Notes under the pieces: generated by a model
What the model saw: only the letters and a program-made list of their open reading frames with translations
The model's database searches: none
Told to the model about the DNA's origin: nothing
From: Cellulomonas iranensis NBRC 101100 = JCM 18110
GTDB taxonomy: Bacteria > Actinomycetota > Actinomycetes > Actinomycetales > Cellulomonadaceae
Direction: 5' to 3'
Length of the DNA stretch: 64,000 nucleotides
NCBI RefSeq assembly: GCF_001552375.1
Contig: NZ_BCRB01000001.1
Span: 39,776-103,775 of the forward strand
Made by a program: the position numbers and the translations under genes
Part shown: positions 18,899-28,218 of the stretch, in pieces
Layout: every line of letters begins with the position of its first letter
Numbering within the stretch: the first letter of the stretch is position 1

Positions 18899-19879
18899 TC
18901 AGCGGCTCGTCGTGGCGTCCCACGCGAACGACGCGAGCCAGTGCGTCGCCACGAAGTCGTCGTTCGCGAGCGACGTCAGGCCCGCGGCGAGCAGCCGGTC
19001 GCCCGCATCGCGCAGCGCGCTCTCGTCGAGCGCGCGGGCGAGGCGGAACAGCGCACCGGCGCGCGAGAGGTTGAGGCCGTCGAGGTGCACGGCGTGCCCG
19101 TCGGTCGGGTCGACCACGCGCGCGGGTGCGGTGAGCTCGTCCGGCCGCGGCAGGAACGCCGCGAACCACGGGGCGAGCTCGTCGGGCGGCAGCACGCGGG
19201 CCATGAGGTCGGCCTCGGCGAGGCCGGGGGACAGGAAGTCGTGCCCGCTGCGCTCCCACGCGGCGGGCCAGCCGCGGTCGGCGCCGTACAGCCGGCGCGC
19301 GTGCGTGCGCAACGCGTCGGCGGCGTCGTCGTGCCCGAGGTCGTCGGCCGCCGTGAGCAGCAGCGCGAGCCCGAACGCGGTGTTCGAGTGCACGCCGTGC
19401 CGCACGGGGTGCTCGGTGCGCGCCACCCACGGCACCACGAGGTCGAGCACCGTGCGGGCCAGCGGGGCGGTCGCCTCGGCCCACGCGGCCGCGGCGGGGT
19501 CGCCGGCCGCGCCGGCCGCCGCGCACGACGCCGCGAGCCGCGCGGCCCACGCCCAGCCGTACGGCCGCTCGAACGCGGGGTGCGCGCGCAGGTACGCGAC
19601 CTCGCCCGCGACCCGCTCCGGGGTGAGGTTCGCCGACAGCAGCGCACGCAGCGCGTCGTCCTCGTGGCCCGCGGCGAGCACCTCGACGCCCAGCCAGTGC
19701 ATGTGGACGCACGAGTGCCAGTCGAACGACGTGTGGAACGCGGGGTACAGCTCGGCGGGCGTGCGCACGTCGGCGGGCGACCCCGCGAGGTGCACGAGGT
19801 GGTACGGCCACGGCGTCGTGAGGTTCGCGCGGACGACGGCGGCGTAGCGGTCGGGCGGGGGCGGGGCGGGGTGCGTCAC
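18899..19879 (-). CDS. DUF2891-family protein
   Basis: This 326-residue protein matches the DUF2891 pattern: an early PAFHTSFDWHSCVHMHW block, a central SNTAFGLALLL and WAAW-type aromatic helices, and a C-terminal THWLASFAWDAT. The family is predicted to form an alpha/alpha barrel like glycosidases, but no enzyme activity is established to my knowledge. The GTG at 19879 is chosen because the longer open frame would overlap the next gene. It follows the DoxX-like gene by 20 bases on the same strand, so the two are probably co-transcribed. No signal peptide or membrane segment is visible. Confidence 0.82.
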   Translation of the reverse strand: MTHPAPPPPDRYAAVVRANLTTPWPYHLVHLAGSPADVRTPAELYPAFHTSFDWHSCVHMHWLGVEVLAAGHEDDALRALLSANLTPERVAGEVAYLRAHPAFERPYGWAWAARLAASCAAAGAAGDPAAAAWAEATAPLARTVLDLVVPWVARTEHPVRHGVHSNTAFGLALLLTAADDLGHDDAADALRTHARRLYGADRGWPAAWERSGHDFLSPGLAEADLMARVLPPDELAPWFAAFLPRPDELTAPARVVDPTDGHAVHLDGLNLSRAGALFRLARALDESALRDAGDRLLAAGLTSLANDDFVATHWLASFAWDATTSR

Positions 19880-19899
19880 GCACCCAGCCTCTCGCGAGG

Positions 19900-20340
19900 T
19901 CAGCGCCGCGGGTGCGCGCGCCACGCGCGCCACGCGCCGGTCGACCACAGCGCCCACACCACGAGCAGGCCCTGGAACGGCAGCCGCGCGAGGCGCTTGG
20001 CGTCGGTGTCGAGCCCGAAGCCGTCCTTGCCCTCGAGGTACTGCGCGACGTTGCCCGGGAAGATCGCGACGAAGAACGCCGCCGCGGCCGCGCCGACCCA
20101 CGGCCGGTAGCGGCGCGGCGCCACGACCAGGACCGTGCCGAGGGCGATCTCGACGATCCCCGACCCGACGACCACGGCGTCGGTGCCCACCGGCACCCAC
20201 GCGGGCACCTGCGCCTGGAACTCCTCGCGCGCGAACGTCAGGTGGCTCGTGCCCGCGAACGCGAGGAAGCCGCCGAGCGCCACGCGCCCGATCGTGCGGG
20301 CGACGCCGCCAGCCGTGCGGTCGCCGTCGTGGGTCGCCAT
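19900..20340 (-). CDS. DoxX-like membrane protein
   Basis: This 146-residue protein has four hydrophobic segments (about 17-35, 50-72, 80-97 and 122-138), matching the four-helix DoxX/MauE-like fold. The GxxHF-like region at GTSHLTFAREEF and GxxEIALG support this. Relatives are linked to quinone or redox-related membrane functions, but no catalytic motif is seen here. It is the first gene of a two-gene unit with DUF2891. Confidence 0.8.
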   Translation of the reverse strand: MATHDGDRTAGGVARTIGRVALGGFLAFAGTSHLTFAREEFQAQVPAWVPVGTDAVVVGSGIVEIALGTVLVVAPRRYRPWVGAAAAAFFVAIFPGNVAQYLEGKDGFGLDTDAKRLARLPFQGLLVVWALWSTGAWRAWRAHPRR

Positions 20341-20434
20341 GCGCGTCCTGCCTCGGGGTCGGGCTCGGTCCGACCGGGCGACCGGGCCGGTCCCAGGCTA
20401 CGGCGGCGGTCGCGGCGCGGCAGGTCGTGCGCGC

Positions 20435-20476
20435 GCCGACGCCCGCGGTGCGCCCGGGTGGGGCGGCGCCGCGGGC
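20435..20476 (-). terminator. Hairpin after the GH127 operon
   Basis: GACGCCCGCGG (20435-20445) and CCGCGGGCGTC (20466-20476) are perfect inverted repeats around a 20-base loop. It begins 13 bases past the GH127 stop on the minus strand. Confidence 0.5.
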
Positions 20477-20488
20477 GTCGGGGACGCG

Positions 20489-22411
20489 TCAGACGGTCGG
20501 CAGCCAGACCCGCATCGTCGACGGCCCGCGCTCGGCCCACGCGTGGTACGGCACGAGCGGCACGAGCCGCGGCGCGTCGGGTGCGGGCGCGGGGTCGTCG
20601 CCGAACGGCCACGTCACGTCGGGCAGCGGGCGCGTCGCGACGGGGACGAGCACCGCGCCGTCGCGCTCGACGGGTGCGGCGTCGGTCGTGACGACGGCCG
20701 CGGCCACGTCCTGCCCGAGGTCGGTGGACTCGAGCGCGAGGACCAGCGGCCCGCGCTCGACCGCGACCTGCCCGCGCACCGCGTCGACGCGCGGGTCGGC
20801 GAACGTCCAGCGCGCGCGCACCGGCAGGTCGAGCACGACCTCCTGCCCGGCGGCCGGCCCGGGGACCGCGACGTACCCGGGCGCCGCCGCCTGCGACGTG
20901 CCGTCGGCGAGCGTGACGCTCGCGCCCTGCGCCCACGCCGGGACACGCAGCGTGAGCGTCCAGCCGCCCGCGGGCGCCTCGACCGCGCGGACCGTCACGC
21001 GACCGTCGTGCGGGTAGGCCGTCGTCACCTCGAGGGCCGCCGTGCGGCCCGCCGTCAGCTCGGTGCGCACCGTCGCCGGCGCGTACTGGTGCAGCTGCAC
21101 GCCGTCGTCGTCGACCGTCGCGACGTACGTGCCGAGCGTCGCGACCGTGCGCGTGACGTTGGTCGGGCAGCACGACACCGCGAAGAACGGCGCGCGCAGG
21201 CTCGACGCCGCGCGGGGGCTCACCTCGTCCGGCGCGACCTCACGGCCGGGCACGCGCTGGTGCAGCGTGTTCGTGTAGTAGAACGCCCGGCCGTCCTGCG
21301 CGGGCGACGTCGCGACGACGTTGTAGAGCGTGCGCTCGACCGCGTCGGCGTGCCGCGCGTCGCCGTCCTGCAGCAGCAGGCGGTGGTTCGTCATGACCGA
21401 CGCGATGCCCGCGCACGTCTCCGAGTACGACCGGTCCGGCGGCAGCTCGAAGTCGGCGCCGAACGACTCGCCCTCGTGGTGCGCGCCCATGCCGCCCGTC
21501 AGGTAGGTGCGCCGCGCGAGCGTCGTGAGCACCTGCCCGGTGACGGCCGCGAGCAGCTCGTCGTCGCCGTCCTCGACCGCGAGGTCCGCGGCGCCCGACG
21601 CGAGGTACAGGGCCCGCACGGCGTGCCCGTCGAGCACGGTGGCCTCGCGCACCGGCACGTCGTCCTGGAAGTACTGCGGGCCGAAGTCGATCTCGCCGAG
21701 CACGCCGTGCCCGCGCCGCTCGACGAACAGCCGCGCCTGGTCGAGGTACCGACGCTCACCGGTCACGCGGTACAGCTCGACCAACGCGACCTCGATCTCG
21801 GGGTGGCCGCACACGCCCTGCTGCGGGCCGTCGGCGCCGAACTCGCGGCACACCAGGTCGGCCGCGCGGATCGCGACGCGCACGATCTCGTCGTCGCCGA
21901 ACGTGCGGGCCCGGGCCACGCCCGCCTGCACCAGGTGCCCGATGCAGTACAGCTCGTGGCCCCACTCGAGGTCCGACCACCGCGGCTGCTGCCCGGGGCG
22001 GCCGAACATCGTCGAGACGTAGCCGTCGGGCTCCTGCGCCGCGGCCACGCGCGCCGCGATCGACCGCAGGCGCCGGTCGAGGTCGGCGTCGCCCGTGCGT
22101 CCGACCTCCCAGGCCATCGCCTCGAGCAGCTTGTACGTCTCGGAGTCGGAGAACTCCCGACCCCGGCGGTCGCGCGGCAGCCGCCCCTCGACGGCGGCGT
22201 CGAAGTTGCCCGTCCAGCCGAGCCGCTCGAGCCAGCCCTCGACGTGCGTGATCATCGTGCGCGCGTTGAGCGCCTGCAGGTCGCCCCAGAAGCCGCCCGT
22301 GATCGTGACCTCGTCGAGGCCGAGCGGGCGCCAGCGGGCGCGGGACGGGACGGCCGGGCGGCCGTGCTGGTGGGGGCCGACGCGCAGGTCGACGGTCTCG
22401 GACGAGGGCAT
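20489..22411 (-). CDS. GH127 beta-L-arabinofuranosidase (DUF1680)
   Basis: This 640-residue cytosolic enzyme should release L-arabinose from beta-linked arabino-oligosaccharides. The alpha/alpha barrel contains SYSETCAG, carrying the Glu and Cys ligands, and FFAVSCCPTN with the paired cysteines. In characterised GH127 enzymes these residues bind zinc and supply the Cys nucleophile. EWGHELYCIGHL and AVTGQVL are further family features, and a C-terminal beta-sandwich follows from about residue 440. No signal peptide is present, matching use of imported sugars. It is the last gene of the operon formed with the binding protein and two permeases; the start ATG is preceded by GGAG. Confidence 0.92.
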   Translation of the reverse strand: MPSSETVDLRVGPHQHGRPAVPSRARWRPLGLDEVTITGGFWGDLQALNARTMITHVEGWLERLGWTGNFDAAVEGRLPRDRRGREFSDSETYKLLEAMAWEVGRTGDADLDRRLRSIAARVAAAQEPDGYVSTMFGRPGQQPRWSDLEWGHELYCIGHLVQAGVARARTFGDDEIVRVAIRAADLVCREFGADGPQQGVCGHPEIEVALVELYRVTGERRYLDQARLFVERRGHGVLGEIDFGPQYFQDDVPVREATVLDGHAVRALYLASGAADLAVEDGDDELLAAVTGQVLTTLARRTYLTGGMGAHHEGESFGADFELPPDRSYSETCAGIASVMTNHRLLLQDGDARHADAVERTLYNVVATSPAQDGRAFYYTNTLHQRVPGREVAPDEVSPRAASSLRAPFFAVSCCPTNVTRTVATLGTYVATVDDDGVQLHQYAPATVRTELTAGRTAALEVTTAYPHDGRVTVRAVEAPAGGWTLTLRVPAWAQGASVTLADGTSQAAAPGYVAVPGPAAGQEVVLDLPVRARWTFADPRVDAVRGQVAVERGPLVLALESTDLGQDVAAAVVTTDAAPVERDGAVLVPVATRPLPDVTWPFGDDPAPAPDAPRLVPLVPYHAWAERGPSTMRVWLPTV

Positions 22412-22475
22412 GACGAGCTCCGGGGGTGGTTCGGTCCGGCGGTGCCGGGGCGGGCGGTGGGGGACGGGGCGCGGG

Positions 22476-23294
22476 CTACTTGACCGCGCCGACCGTCAGG
22501 CCGTCCTTGAGCTGGCGGTAGGTGAGGCTGAAGACGACGAGGATCGGGACGGACGTCAGCACGGCCAGGGCCATGAGGCCGGGCCAGTTGATGCCGAACG
22601 CCGAGACCTGCTGCGCGAGCAGCGCGCTGAGCGGGTAGCTGCCGGGCGTGAGGTAGAAGTTCACGGCGTAGAGGAACTCGCCCCACGCGAGCAGGAAGAT
22701 CAGCGTCCCGACGGTGAAGACGCCGTTGCGTGCGACGGGCAGCACGACCTGCCAGAACGTCCGCAGGATCCCGGCGCCGTCGATCGACGACGCCTCCTCG
22801 AGCTGCGGCGGGACGGCCCGGAAGAACGGGCGCAGCAGCAGCGTCGCGAACGGGATCAGCAGGGCCGCGTCGGCCAAAATCACCGCGGCCGTCGTGTCGA
22901 GCAGGCGCCAGCTGCTGAAGATCTGGAACAGCGGGATGACGGTCGCGGTCTGCGGCATCATCTGCAGCACGATCAGCATGCCGAGCCCGACGGTCGGCAA
23001 CCAGCCGGTCGTGCGCGCCAGGCCGTAGGCGGCCGGCACGGCGATCGCCAGGACGAGCGCGGTCGCGCCGACGGCGATGGTCGCGGACTGCCCCATCGCG
23101 CGCCACAGCGTCGGCGTGATCGCCTCGCGGTAGGCGTCGAGGGTGGGGGAGAAGACGAACGTCGACGCGCGGTCGAACACGTCGCCCGAGCTCTTGACCG
23201 ACGTGAGGAGGATCCACAGGATCGGCACGCCGTACATGAGCGTGAGGAGCAGCTTGGTGGCCACGGCGACCGGGCCGGCCTTCACCTGGTTCAT
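22476..23294 (-). CDS. Sugar ABC transporter permease, MalG type
   Basis: This 272-residue inner-membrane permease has six membrane segments. The ATPase-contact EAA loop reads EEASSIDGAGILRTFWQVVLP, typical of carbohydrate importers of the CUT1 class. The ATG at 23294 overlaps the stop of the preceding permease gene and follows GGAGGAGG, so coupled translation is likely. No ATPase gene is in this operon; CUT1 systems in actinobacteria commonly share MsiK encoded elsewhere. Cargo is probably an arabino-oligosaccharide, inferred from the GH127 gene that follows. Confidence 0.92.
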   Translation of the reverse strand: MNQVKAGPVAVATKLLLTLMYGVPILWILLTSVKSSGDVFDRASTFVFSPTLDAYREAITPTLWRAMGQSATIAVGATALVLAIAVPAAYGLARTTGWLPTVGLGMLIVLQMMPQTATVIPLFQIFSSWRLLDTTAAVILADAALLIPFATLLLRPFFRAVPPQLEEASSIDGAGILRTFWQVVLPVARNGVFTVGTLIFLLAWGEFLYAVNFYLTPGSYPLSALLAQQVSAFGINWPGLMALAVLTSVPILVVFSLTYRQLKDGLTVGAVK

Positions 23295-24232
23295 CCGTGC
23301 GCCTCCTCCTTGCGGATGCTGCGGGCGTACAGGACGGCCAGCACGAGCACGCCGAGCACGGCGACGACGGACGTCGCGGCGCCCAGGCCGTAGTCGTAGC
23401 GGACGAACGCCTGCAGGTAGCCCAGGAACGGCAGCGTGTTGGTGGCGGTGCCGGGCCCGCCGTAGGTCATGACGTAGATGAAGTCGAAGCTGCGGAACCC
23501 GTAGACGAGCGTGAGGATCAGCAGCACGAGCGTCGTGGGCCGCACCGACGGGACCATGATGTGGCGCACCTGCTGCGACTTGGTCGCGCCGTCGAGCTGC
23601 GCGGCCTCGAAGACCTCGGGGTCGATCGTCAGCAGGGCCGCGCGGTACACGAGCGCGTTGAACGGGATGACGGCGAACGAGTTCACGAACGCCACGGCAC
23701 CGAGCGCCCAGTACTGGTCGTAGAGGAACGGCACGGGCGTGTCCCGCAGCCCGGTGGCGAGCAGCACGGTGTTGACCAGGCCGGAGTCGGCGAGCAGGAA
23801 CTTCCACACCGACCCGTTGACGACCGGGGGCAGCGCCCACACGAACACCATGAGGGCGAGCAGCGCGCCCGACCACCGGCCCGACGTGCGCAGCGCGATC
23901 GCGCCGCCCAGGCCGAGCCCCATGCCGAGCACCGTGACGACCACGACGAACACCGCGGTGCGCGACAGCGCCGCGGTCGTGTCGCCGGACTCGAACCCGG
24001 CGCGCAGGTTCTCCAGGCCCGTGTACGCCCAATCGGCGTTGAGGGTCGCGGCGGTGACCTTCGAGACGGCCATCCGCAGCAGCGTGACGAGCGGGTAGAT
24101 GCTCAGCAGGCCGAGGAACACGGCGGCCGGGAGCAGGAACAGCATCCGGGTCTGCCGCGGCGGGCGGCGCCGCGGCCCAGGGGCCGGGCGGGTCACGGCC
24201 CGCCCGGCCGCCGGCGCGAGCGAGGTGGTCAT
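23291..24232 (-). CDS. Sugar ABC transporter permease, MalF type
   Basis: This 313-residue permease has a basic N-terminal tail followed by six membrane segments. Its EAA motif reads EAAQLDGATKSQQVRHIMVP. The start at 24232 is supported by GGAGG five bases upstream. It partners the MalG-type permease, with which it overlaps by four bases, and receives sugar from the lipoprotein encoded upstream. Confidence 0.92.
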   Translation of the reverse strand: MTTSLAPAAGRAVTRPAPGPRRRPPRQTRMLFLLPAAVFLGLLSIYPLVTLLRMAVSKVTAATLNADWAYTGLENLRAGFESGDTTAALSRTAVFVVVVTVLGMGLGLGGAIALRTSGRWSGALLALMVFVWALPPVVNGSVWKFLLADSGLVNTVLLATGLRDTPVPFLYDQYWALGAVAFVNSFAVIPFNALVYRAALLTIDPEVFEAAQLDGATKSQQVRHIMVPSVRPTTLVLLILTLVYGFRSFDFIYVMTYGGPGTATNTLPFLGYLQAFVRYDYGLGAATSVVAVLGVLVLAVLYARSIRKEEAHG

Positions 24233-24302
24233 GGGGACCTCCAGGGGGTGTCGCGCCGGACGACCGGGCGCGGGCGGACGGGGTGGTGGGTGGGGCTGCG
24301 GC

Positions 24303-25598
24303 TCAGTCGAGCAGCGGGCCGAGCGCGGCGATCGCGTCGTCGGCGGCCTGCTGCGGCGACTTCTGACCGCCGACCGCGGCGCTCCACGCCTGGCCGAGCG
24401 TGAGCTGGACGTCGGCCACGGACTGCGCGGGGATCACCGAGGCCGGGTAGTTCGCCCCGAACTGCGTGATGGTCTGCGCGAACGGCTCGAGCAGCGCGTT
24501 GCCGGTCACGGCCTCGTCGGCCGCGGCGTCGGTGCGCGAGGGCAGCGAGCCGACGATCTCGGCCGGCAGCAGCTGGCCCTTCGCGTCGAGGTACGTCGCC
24601 GTGAGGTACTCCCACGCGAGGTCGGGGTTCTTGCTGAACGCGCCGATGCCCTCGCCCTCGCCGCCGAGGTAGACGCCGCCGGTGCTGGACAGCGGCAGCG
24701 GGACGACGCCGTACTCGAACTGCGCGTCGGACTTCGCGGTGCCCATCTGCCAGTTGCCGTTCGCCGCGAACGCGGTCTTCCCGGCGGCGAACTGCTGGAA
24801 CGGCACGGTCTGGTCCCACGTCACGGACTCCTGCGACAGCCAGCCGTTCTCGACCCAGCCGCGCACGCGGGCCAGGCCCGCGGCGAGCGCGTCGGCCTGC
24901 GGCTCGTCGTAGCTGAAGCCCTCGGACGTGATCCAGGGGTAGGCCTGCCACTCGCCCTGCGACTGCGGCAGCGCCGACAGCGTGATGCCCGCGTAGCCGG
25001 CGTCCTTGGCCTTGGCCATCGCGGCCTCGAGCTCGTCCATCGTGGTGGGCGGCTCGACGCCGATCTCGGCGAGGATGTCGGCGTTGTACCAGAGGCCGAG
25101 CAGGTTCACGTAGCCCTGCACGGCGTAGGTGGTGCCGTCGACCTGGTGGATGACGGACGGCGAGACCTTGTCGGCGTCGGCGAAGTCGGCCCAGTAGTCG
25201 TCGAGGGGCGCGAGCGCGCCGCCGAGCGCGAGGGTCGAGGCCTCCGCGCCGTTGAACACGACGACGTCCGGGCCGGTCTTGGCGCCCGCGGCGGAGACGA
25301 GCTTGGAGTTGAGCTGGTCGTAGGGGACGAAGACGTTCTCGACGGTCGCGCCGTCGTGCTCGGCCTCGAACTTGTCGGCGAGCTCGTCCATGAGGCGGAC
25401 CTGGTTCTCGTCCGAGAAGTAGTGCCACACCGTGACGGTGTCGCCGCCGGCCGATCCGCCGGTCGCGTCGCCGCCGCCGGCGGACGTGCCGCCCGTGCAG
25501 GCGGCGAGCAGCAGGCCGCTCGCCGCGGCGAGGGACGCGAGCGTCAGCCACCTGCGGCGGCGAGGGGTGGGCCGTGCGTCGTTGCCGTTGATGTCCAT
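24303..25598 (-). CDS. Sugar-binding lipoprotein of the arabino-oligosaccharide ABC transporter
   Basis: This 431-residue family 1 solute-binding protein has a basic N terminus, a hydrophobic stretch and the lipobox LLLAAC, so it is lipid-anchored outside the membrane. A Gly/Ser linker leads to the two-lobe domain beginning TVTVWHYFSDENQ. The ATG at 25598 is used; a TTG one codon upstream could also serve. It is the promoter-proximal gene of the operon, with a LacI-type operator directly below the promoter. Ligand identity is inferred from the GH127 gene at the end of the operon. Confidence 0.92.
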   Translation of the reverse strand: MDINGNDARPTPRRRRWLTLASLAAASGLLLAACTGGTSAGGGDATGGSAGGDTVTVWHYFSDENQVRLMDELADKFEAEHDGATVENVFVPYDQLNSKLVSAAGAKTGPDVVVFNGAEASTLALGGALAPLDDYWADFADADKVSPSVIHQVDGTTYAVQGYVNLLGLWYNADILAEIGVEPPTTMDELEAAMAKAKDAGYAGITLSALPQSQGEWQAYPWITSEGFSYDEPQADALAAGLARVRGWVENGWLSQESVTWDQTVPFQQFAAGKTAFAANGNWQMGTAKSDAQFEYGVVPLPLSSTGGVYLGGEGEGIGAFSKNPDLAWEYLTATYLDAKGQLLPAEIVGSLPSRTDAAADEAVTGNALLEPFAQTITQFGANYPASVIPAQSVADVQLTLGQAWSAAVGGQKSPQQAADDAIAALGPLLD

Positions 25599-25764
25599 CA
25601 ACCGGGCTCCCGTTCGTCAGGACGAGGTCGGTGGCGCGGGTGGGGTGCCCGGCCGGTGCGGGTGGGGTGCCCGCTCCGCTCCTCGTCGATGCGTGATGAC
25701 CTGCCGGGCGCCCGACGCCGCGTCGCTGCGGCGGACCGGTGAGACCACCGTCGGCCGAAAGCGA

Positions 25765-25780
25765 CCGAAACCCGTTTCGG
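25765..25780. promoter_or_regulatory. LacI-type operator CCGAAAC-CC-GTTTCGG
   Basis: This perfect 7-2-7 inverted repeat matches LacI-family operators. It begins two bases below the -10 box of the minus-strand promoter, so bound repressor would cover the transcription start. It lies in the 303-base gap between the transporter operon and the divergent lacI-type gene, which contains no other gene. Confidence 0.7.
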
Positions 25781-25782
25781 GA

Positions 25783-25811
25783 CGCTAACACTGGGAAGAT
25801 GCGTCGGTCAA
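25783..25811 (-). promoter_or_regulatory. Promoter of the arabino-oligosaccharide operon
   Basis: On the minus strand TTGACC (25811-25806) and TTAGCG (25788-25783) are separated by 17 bases. The operator follows at once. The 5' leader to the ATG at 25598 would be about 175 bases. Confidence 0.5.
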
Positions 25812-25901
25812 CCGGGTGTGCAGGATGCCGTTTTCGGGCATGATGAGGTCCGCAGCGCGTCGGTCCGGCCGGTCGCGGGCAGGGAGCGACGGAGGGTGAC
25901 C

Positions 25902-26921
25902 ATGACGACCACGGACGGCAGGCCGCGGCCCGTGACGCTGCGCGACGTCGCGCAGCTCGCCGGCGTCTCGGTGGCCACCGCCTCCAAGGCGCTCAACGGC
26001 AAGGCCGAGGTCCACCCCGACACGCGCCGCCGCGTGCAGGAGATCGCCGACCGGCTGTCCTTCACCCCGAACTCGCTCGCGCGCGCCATCACCGCGGGGC
26101 AGACCGGCACGGTCGGGCTGCTCACGCACGACCTCGAGGGCCGCTTCAGCCTGCCCATCCTCATGGGCGCCGAGGACGCGTTCGGCGCCGGCAGCACGTC
26201 CGTCTTCCTGTGCGACGCGCGCGGCGACGCGATCCGCGAGCAGCACCACCTGCGCGCGCTGCTCGGCCGCCGCGTCGACGGCCTCATCGTCGTGGGCTCG
26301 ACCACCGACCCGCGGCCGTCCCTCGGCACCGACGTCCCGGTCCCCGCGGTGTACGCGTACGCGCCGTCGGTCGACCCGCGCGACGCGTCGGTCGTGCCCG
26401 ACAACGTCACCGCCGGGCGGCTCGCGGCCGAGCACCTGCTGGCGCTCGGGCGTCGGCGCATCGCGCACGTCTCGGGCGACGCGACGTACGCGGCCGCGCA
26501 GGACCGCGCCACGGGGGTCGCGCAGGCGCTCGCGGACGCGGGCGTCGAGCCGGTCGGCCCGGTGCGCTACGGCTCCTGGAGCGAGGCATGGGGCCGCGCG
26601 GGCGTCACCGCCGTGCTCGACGCCGACCCCGCGGTCGACGCCGTGGTGTGCGGCAGCGACCAGATCGCGCGCGGCGTGCTCGACGCGCTGCGCGAGCGCG
26701 GCGTGCGCGTGCCGGCCGACGTCGCCGTCATCGGGTTCGACAACTGGCAGCCCATGATCGCCGGTTCCCGTCCCGCGCTGACCAGCGTCGACATGAACTT
26801 CGAGACCATGGGCCGGCGTGCCGCGACCCGGCTGTCGGCGCTCGTCGCCGGCCAGCAGGACGCCGGGGTCGAGACGATCGAGCCGCGCGTCGTGGTGCGC
26901 GCGTCGACGGCCGGGGACTGA
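25902..26921 (+). CDS. LacI-family transcriptional regulator
   Basis: This 339-residue repressor has the N-terminal helix-turn-helix TLRDVAQLAGVSVATASKALNG with hinge helix (residues 11-65) and a periplasmic-binding-like ligand domain. The effector pocket would bind a sugar. VIGFDNWQPM and TSVDMNFETMGRRA near the C terminus are family-typical. The ATG follows GGAGGGTGACC. It is divergent from the transporter-GH127 operon and probably represses it through the 25765-25780 operator, released by an arabinose-containing inducer. Confidence 0.92.
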   Translation: MTTTDGRPRPVTLRDVAQLAGVSVATASKALNGKAEVHPDTRRRVQEIADRLSFTPNSLARAITAGQTGTVGLLTHDLEGRFSLPILMGAEDAFGAGSTSVFLCDARGDAIREQHHLRALLGRRVDGLIVVGSTTDPRPSLGTDVPVPAVYAYAPSVDPRDASVVPDNVTAGRLAAEHLLALGRRRIAHVSGDATYAAAQDRATGVAQALADAGVEPVGPVRYGSWSEAWGRAGVTAVLDADPAVDAVVCGSDQIARGVLDALRERGVRVPADVAVIGFDNWQPMIAGSRPALTSVDMNFETMGRRAATRLSALVAGQQDAGVETIEPRVVVRASTAGD

Positions 26922-26971
26922 CGGCGAGCGCTCCCTGCGAGGCCGCGGGCGACGCCCCGTAGGCTGGTGAC

Positions 26972-28096
26972 GTGCGCTGCGGGTACTTCGACGCGGGCGT
27001 GTGCCACTCGTGCACGCTCCTCGCGCAGCCGTACCCCGAGCAGGTCGACGCGCAGCAGCGGCACGTGCGCACCGTGCTCGGGGACCCGGCGGGCGTGACG
27101 TGGCTCCCGACCGTCACGAGCGCCGAGGCGGGGTTCCGCAACAAGGCCAAGATGGTCGTCGCCGGCACGGTCGACGCCCCCACGCTCGGGATCCTCGACG
27201 CGCACGGCCACGGCGTCGACCTGCAGGGCTGCCCGCTGTACCCGCCGGCCGTGAGCGCCGCGCTGCCGCCGCTCGCCGCGTTCGTCACGCGCGCGGGCCT
27301 CGTGCCGTACGACGTCCCGACGCGCCGCGGCGAGCTCAAGCACGTGCTCGTCACCGGGTCGCCCGACGGCGAGCTCCTGGTGCGGTTCGTGCTGCGCAGC
27401 ACCGAGGCGCTCGCGCGGATCCGCAAGCACCTGCCGTCGTTGCAGGCGGCGCTGCCGTCGCTCGTCGTCGCGTCCGTCAACGTGCAGCCCGCGCACGCCG
27501 CGGTGCTCGAGGGCGACCGCGAGATCCTGCTCACCGAGCGTGGCACGCTGCGCATGCGGGTCAACGGGCTCGACCTGCACCTGCGGCCGCGGTCCTTCTT
27601 CCAGACCAACACCGACGTCGCGGCCGCGCTCTACCGGCAGGCGGTCGCGTGGGCCGACGAGGCCGAGGTCGCCTCGGCGTGGGACCTGTACTGCGGCGTC
27701 GGCGGGTTCGCGCTGCACCTCGCGCGGCCGGGCCGCACGGTCGTCGGGGTCGAGACGAGCGCCGAGGCCGTCGCGAGCGCCGAGCAGACCGCGCACGACG
27801 CGGGGCTGCCCGGCACCCGGTTCCTCGCGGGCGACGCGACCGCGTTCGCGCTCGCCGCGCACGACGTGCCCGACCTCGTCGTGGTCAACCCCCCGCGGCG
27901 CGGGCTCGGGGAGCCGCTCAGCCGCTGGCTCGAGGGCAGCGGCGTGCCGCGCGTCCTGTACTCGTCGTGCCACTCCGGCTCGCTCGCGCGCGACCTCGCG
28001 CACATGCCGTCGCTGCGGCTCGTGCGCGCGCAGGTCCTCGACATGTTCCCGCACACCGGGCACCACGAGGTCCTCACGCTGCTCGAGCGCCGCTGA
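26972..28096 (+). CDS. rlmC: 23S rRNA m5U methyltransferase, RlmC/RumB type
   Basis: This 374-residue enzyme uses S-adenosylmethionine to methylate a uridine of 23S rRNA. The N terminus CGYFDAGVCHSC with C3, C11, C14 and later C87 (GCPLY) forms the [4Fe-4S] site typical of RumB, which lacks a TRAM domain. The Rossmann core shows WDLYCGVGGFALHLA and VVNPPRRGL. The catalytic Cys is C333 in YSSCHSG, and the final HHEVLTLLERR contains the general-base Glu. The GTG start gives an N terminus aligned with the family. It lies 50 bases after the regulator and is probably a separate unit. Confidence 0.9.
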   Translation: MRCGYFDAGVCHSCTLLAQPYPEQVDAQQRHVRTVLGDPAGVTWLPTVTSAEAGFRNKAKMVVAGTVDAPTLGILDAHGHGVDLQGCPLYPPAVSAALPPLAAFVTRAGLVPYDVPTRRGELKHVLVTGSPDGELLVRFVLRSTEALARIRKHLPSLQAALPSLVVASVNVQPAHAAVLEGDREILLTERGTLRMRVNGLDLHLRPRSFFQTNTDVAAALYRQAVAWADEAEVASAWDLYCGVGGFALHLARPGRTVVGVETSAEAVASAEQTAHDAGLPGTRFLAGDATAFALAAHDVPDLVVVNPPRRGLGEPLSRWLEGSGVPRVLYSSCHSGSLARDLAHMPSLRLVRAQVLDMFPHTGHHEVLTLLERR

Positions 28097-28218
28097 GCGG
28101 GGCGCCGCCGAGCGGGGAGCGTCGCAGAGCTCGGCACGTCGCCGAGCCGGGTGTGCACGCGGGCGCGTCACCGCCAAAGCCCTGGGCCGGCCCGCCACCA
28201 CCTGGCACGATCACGCGC

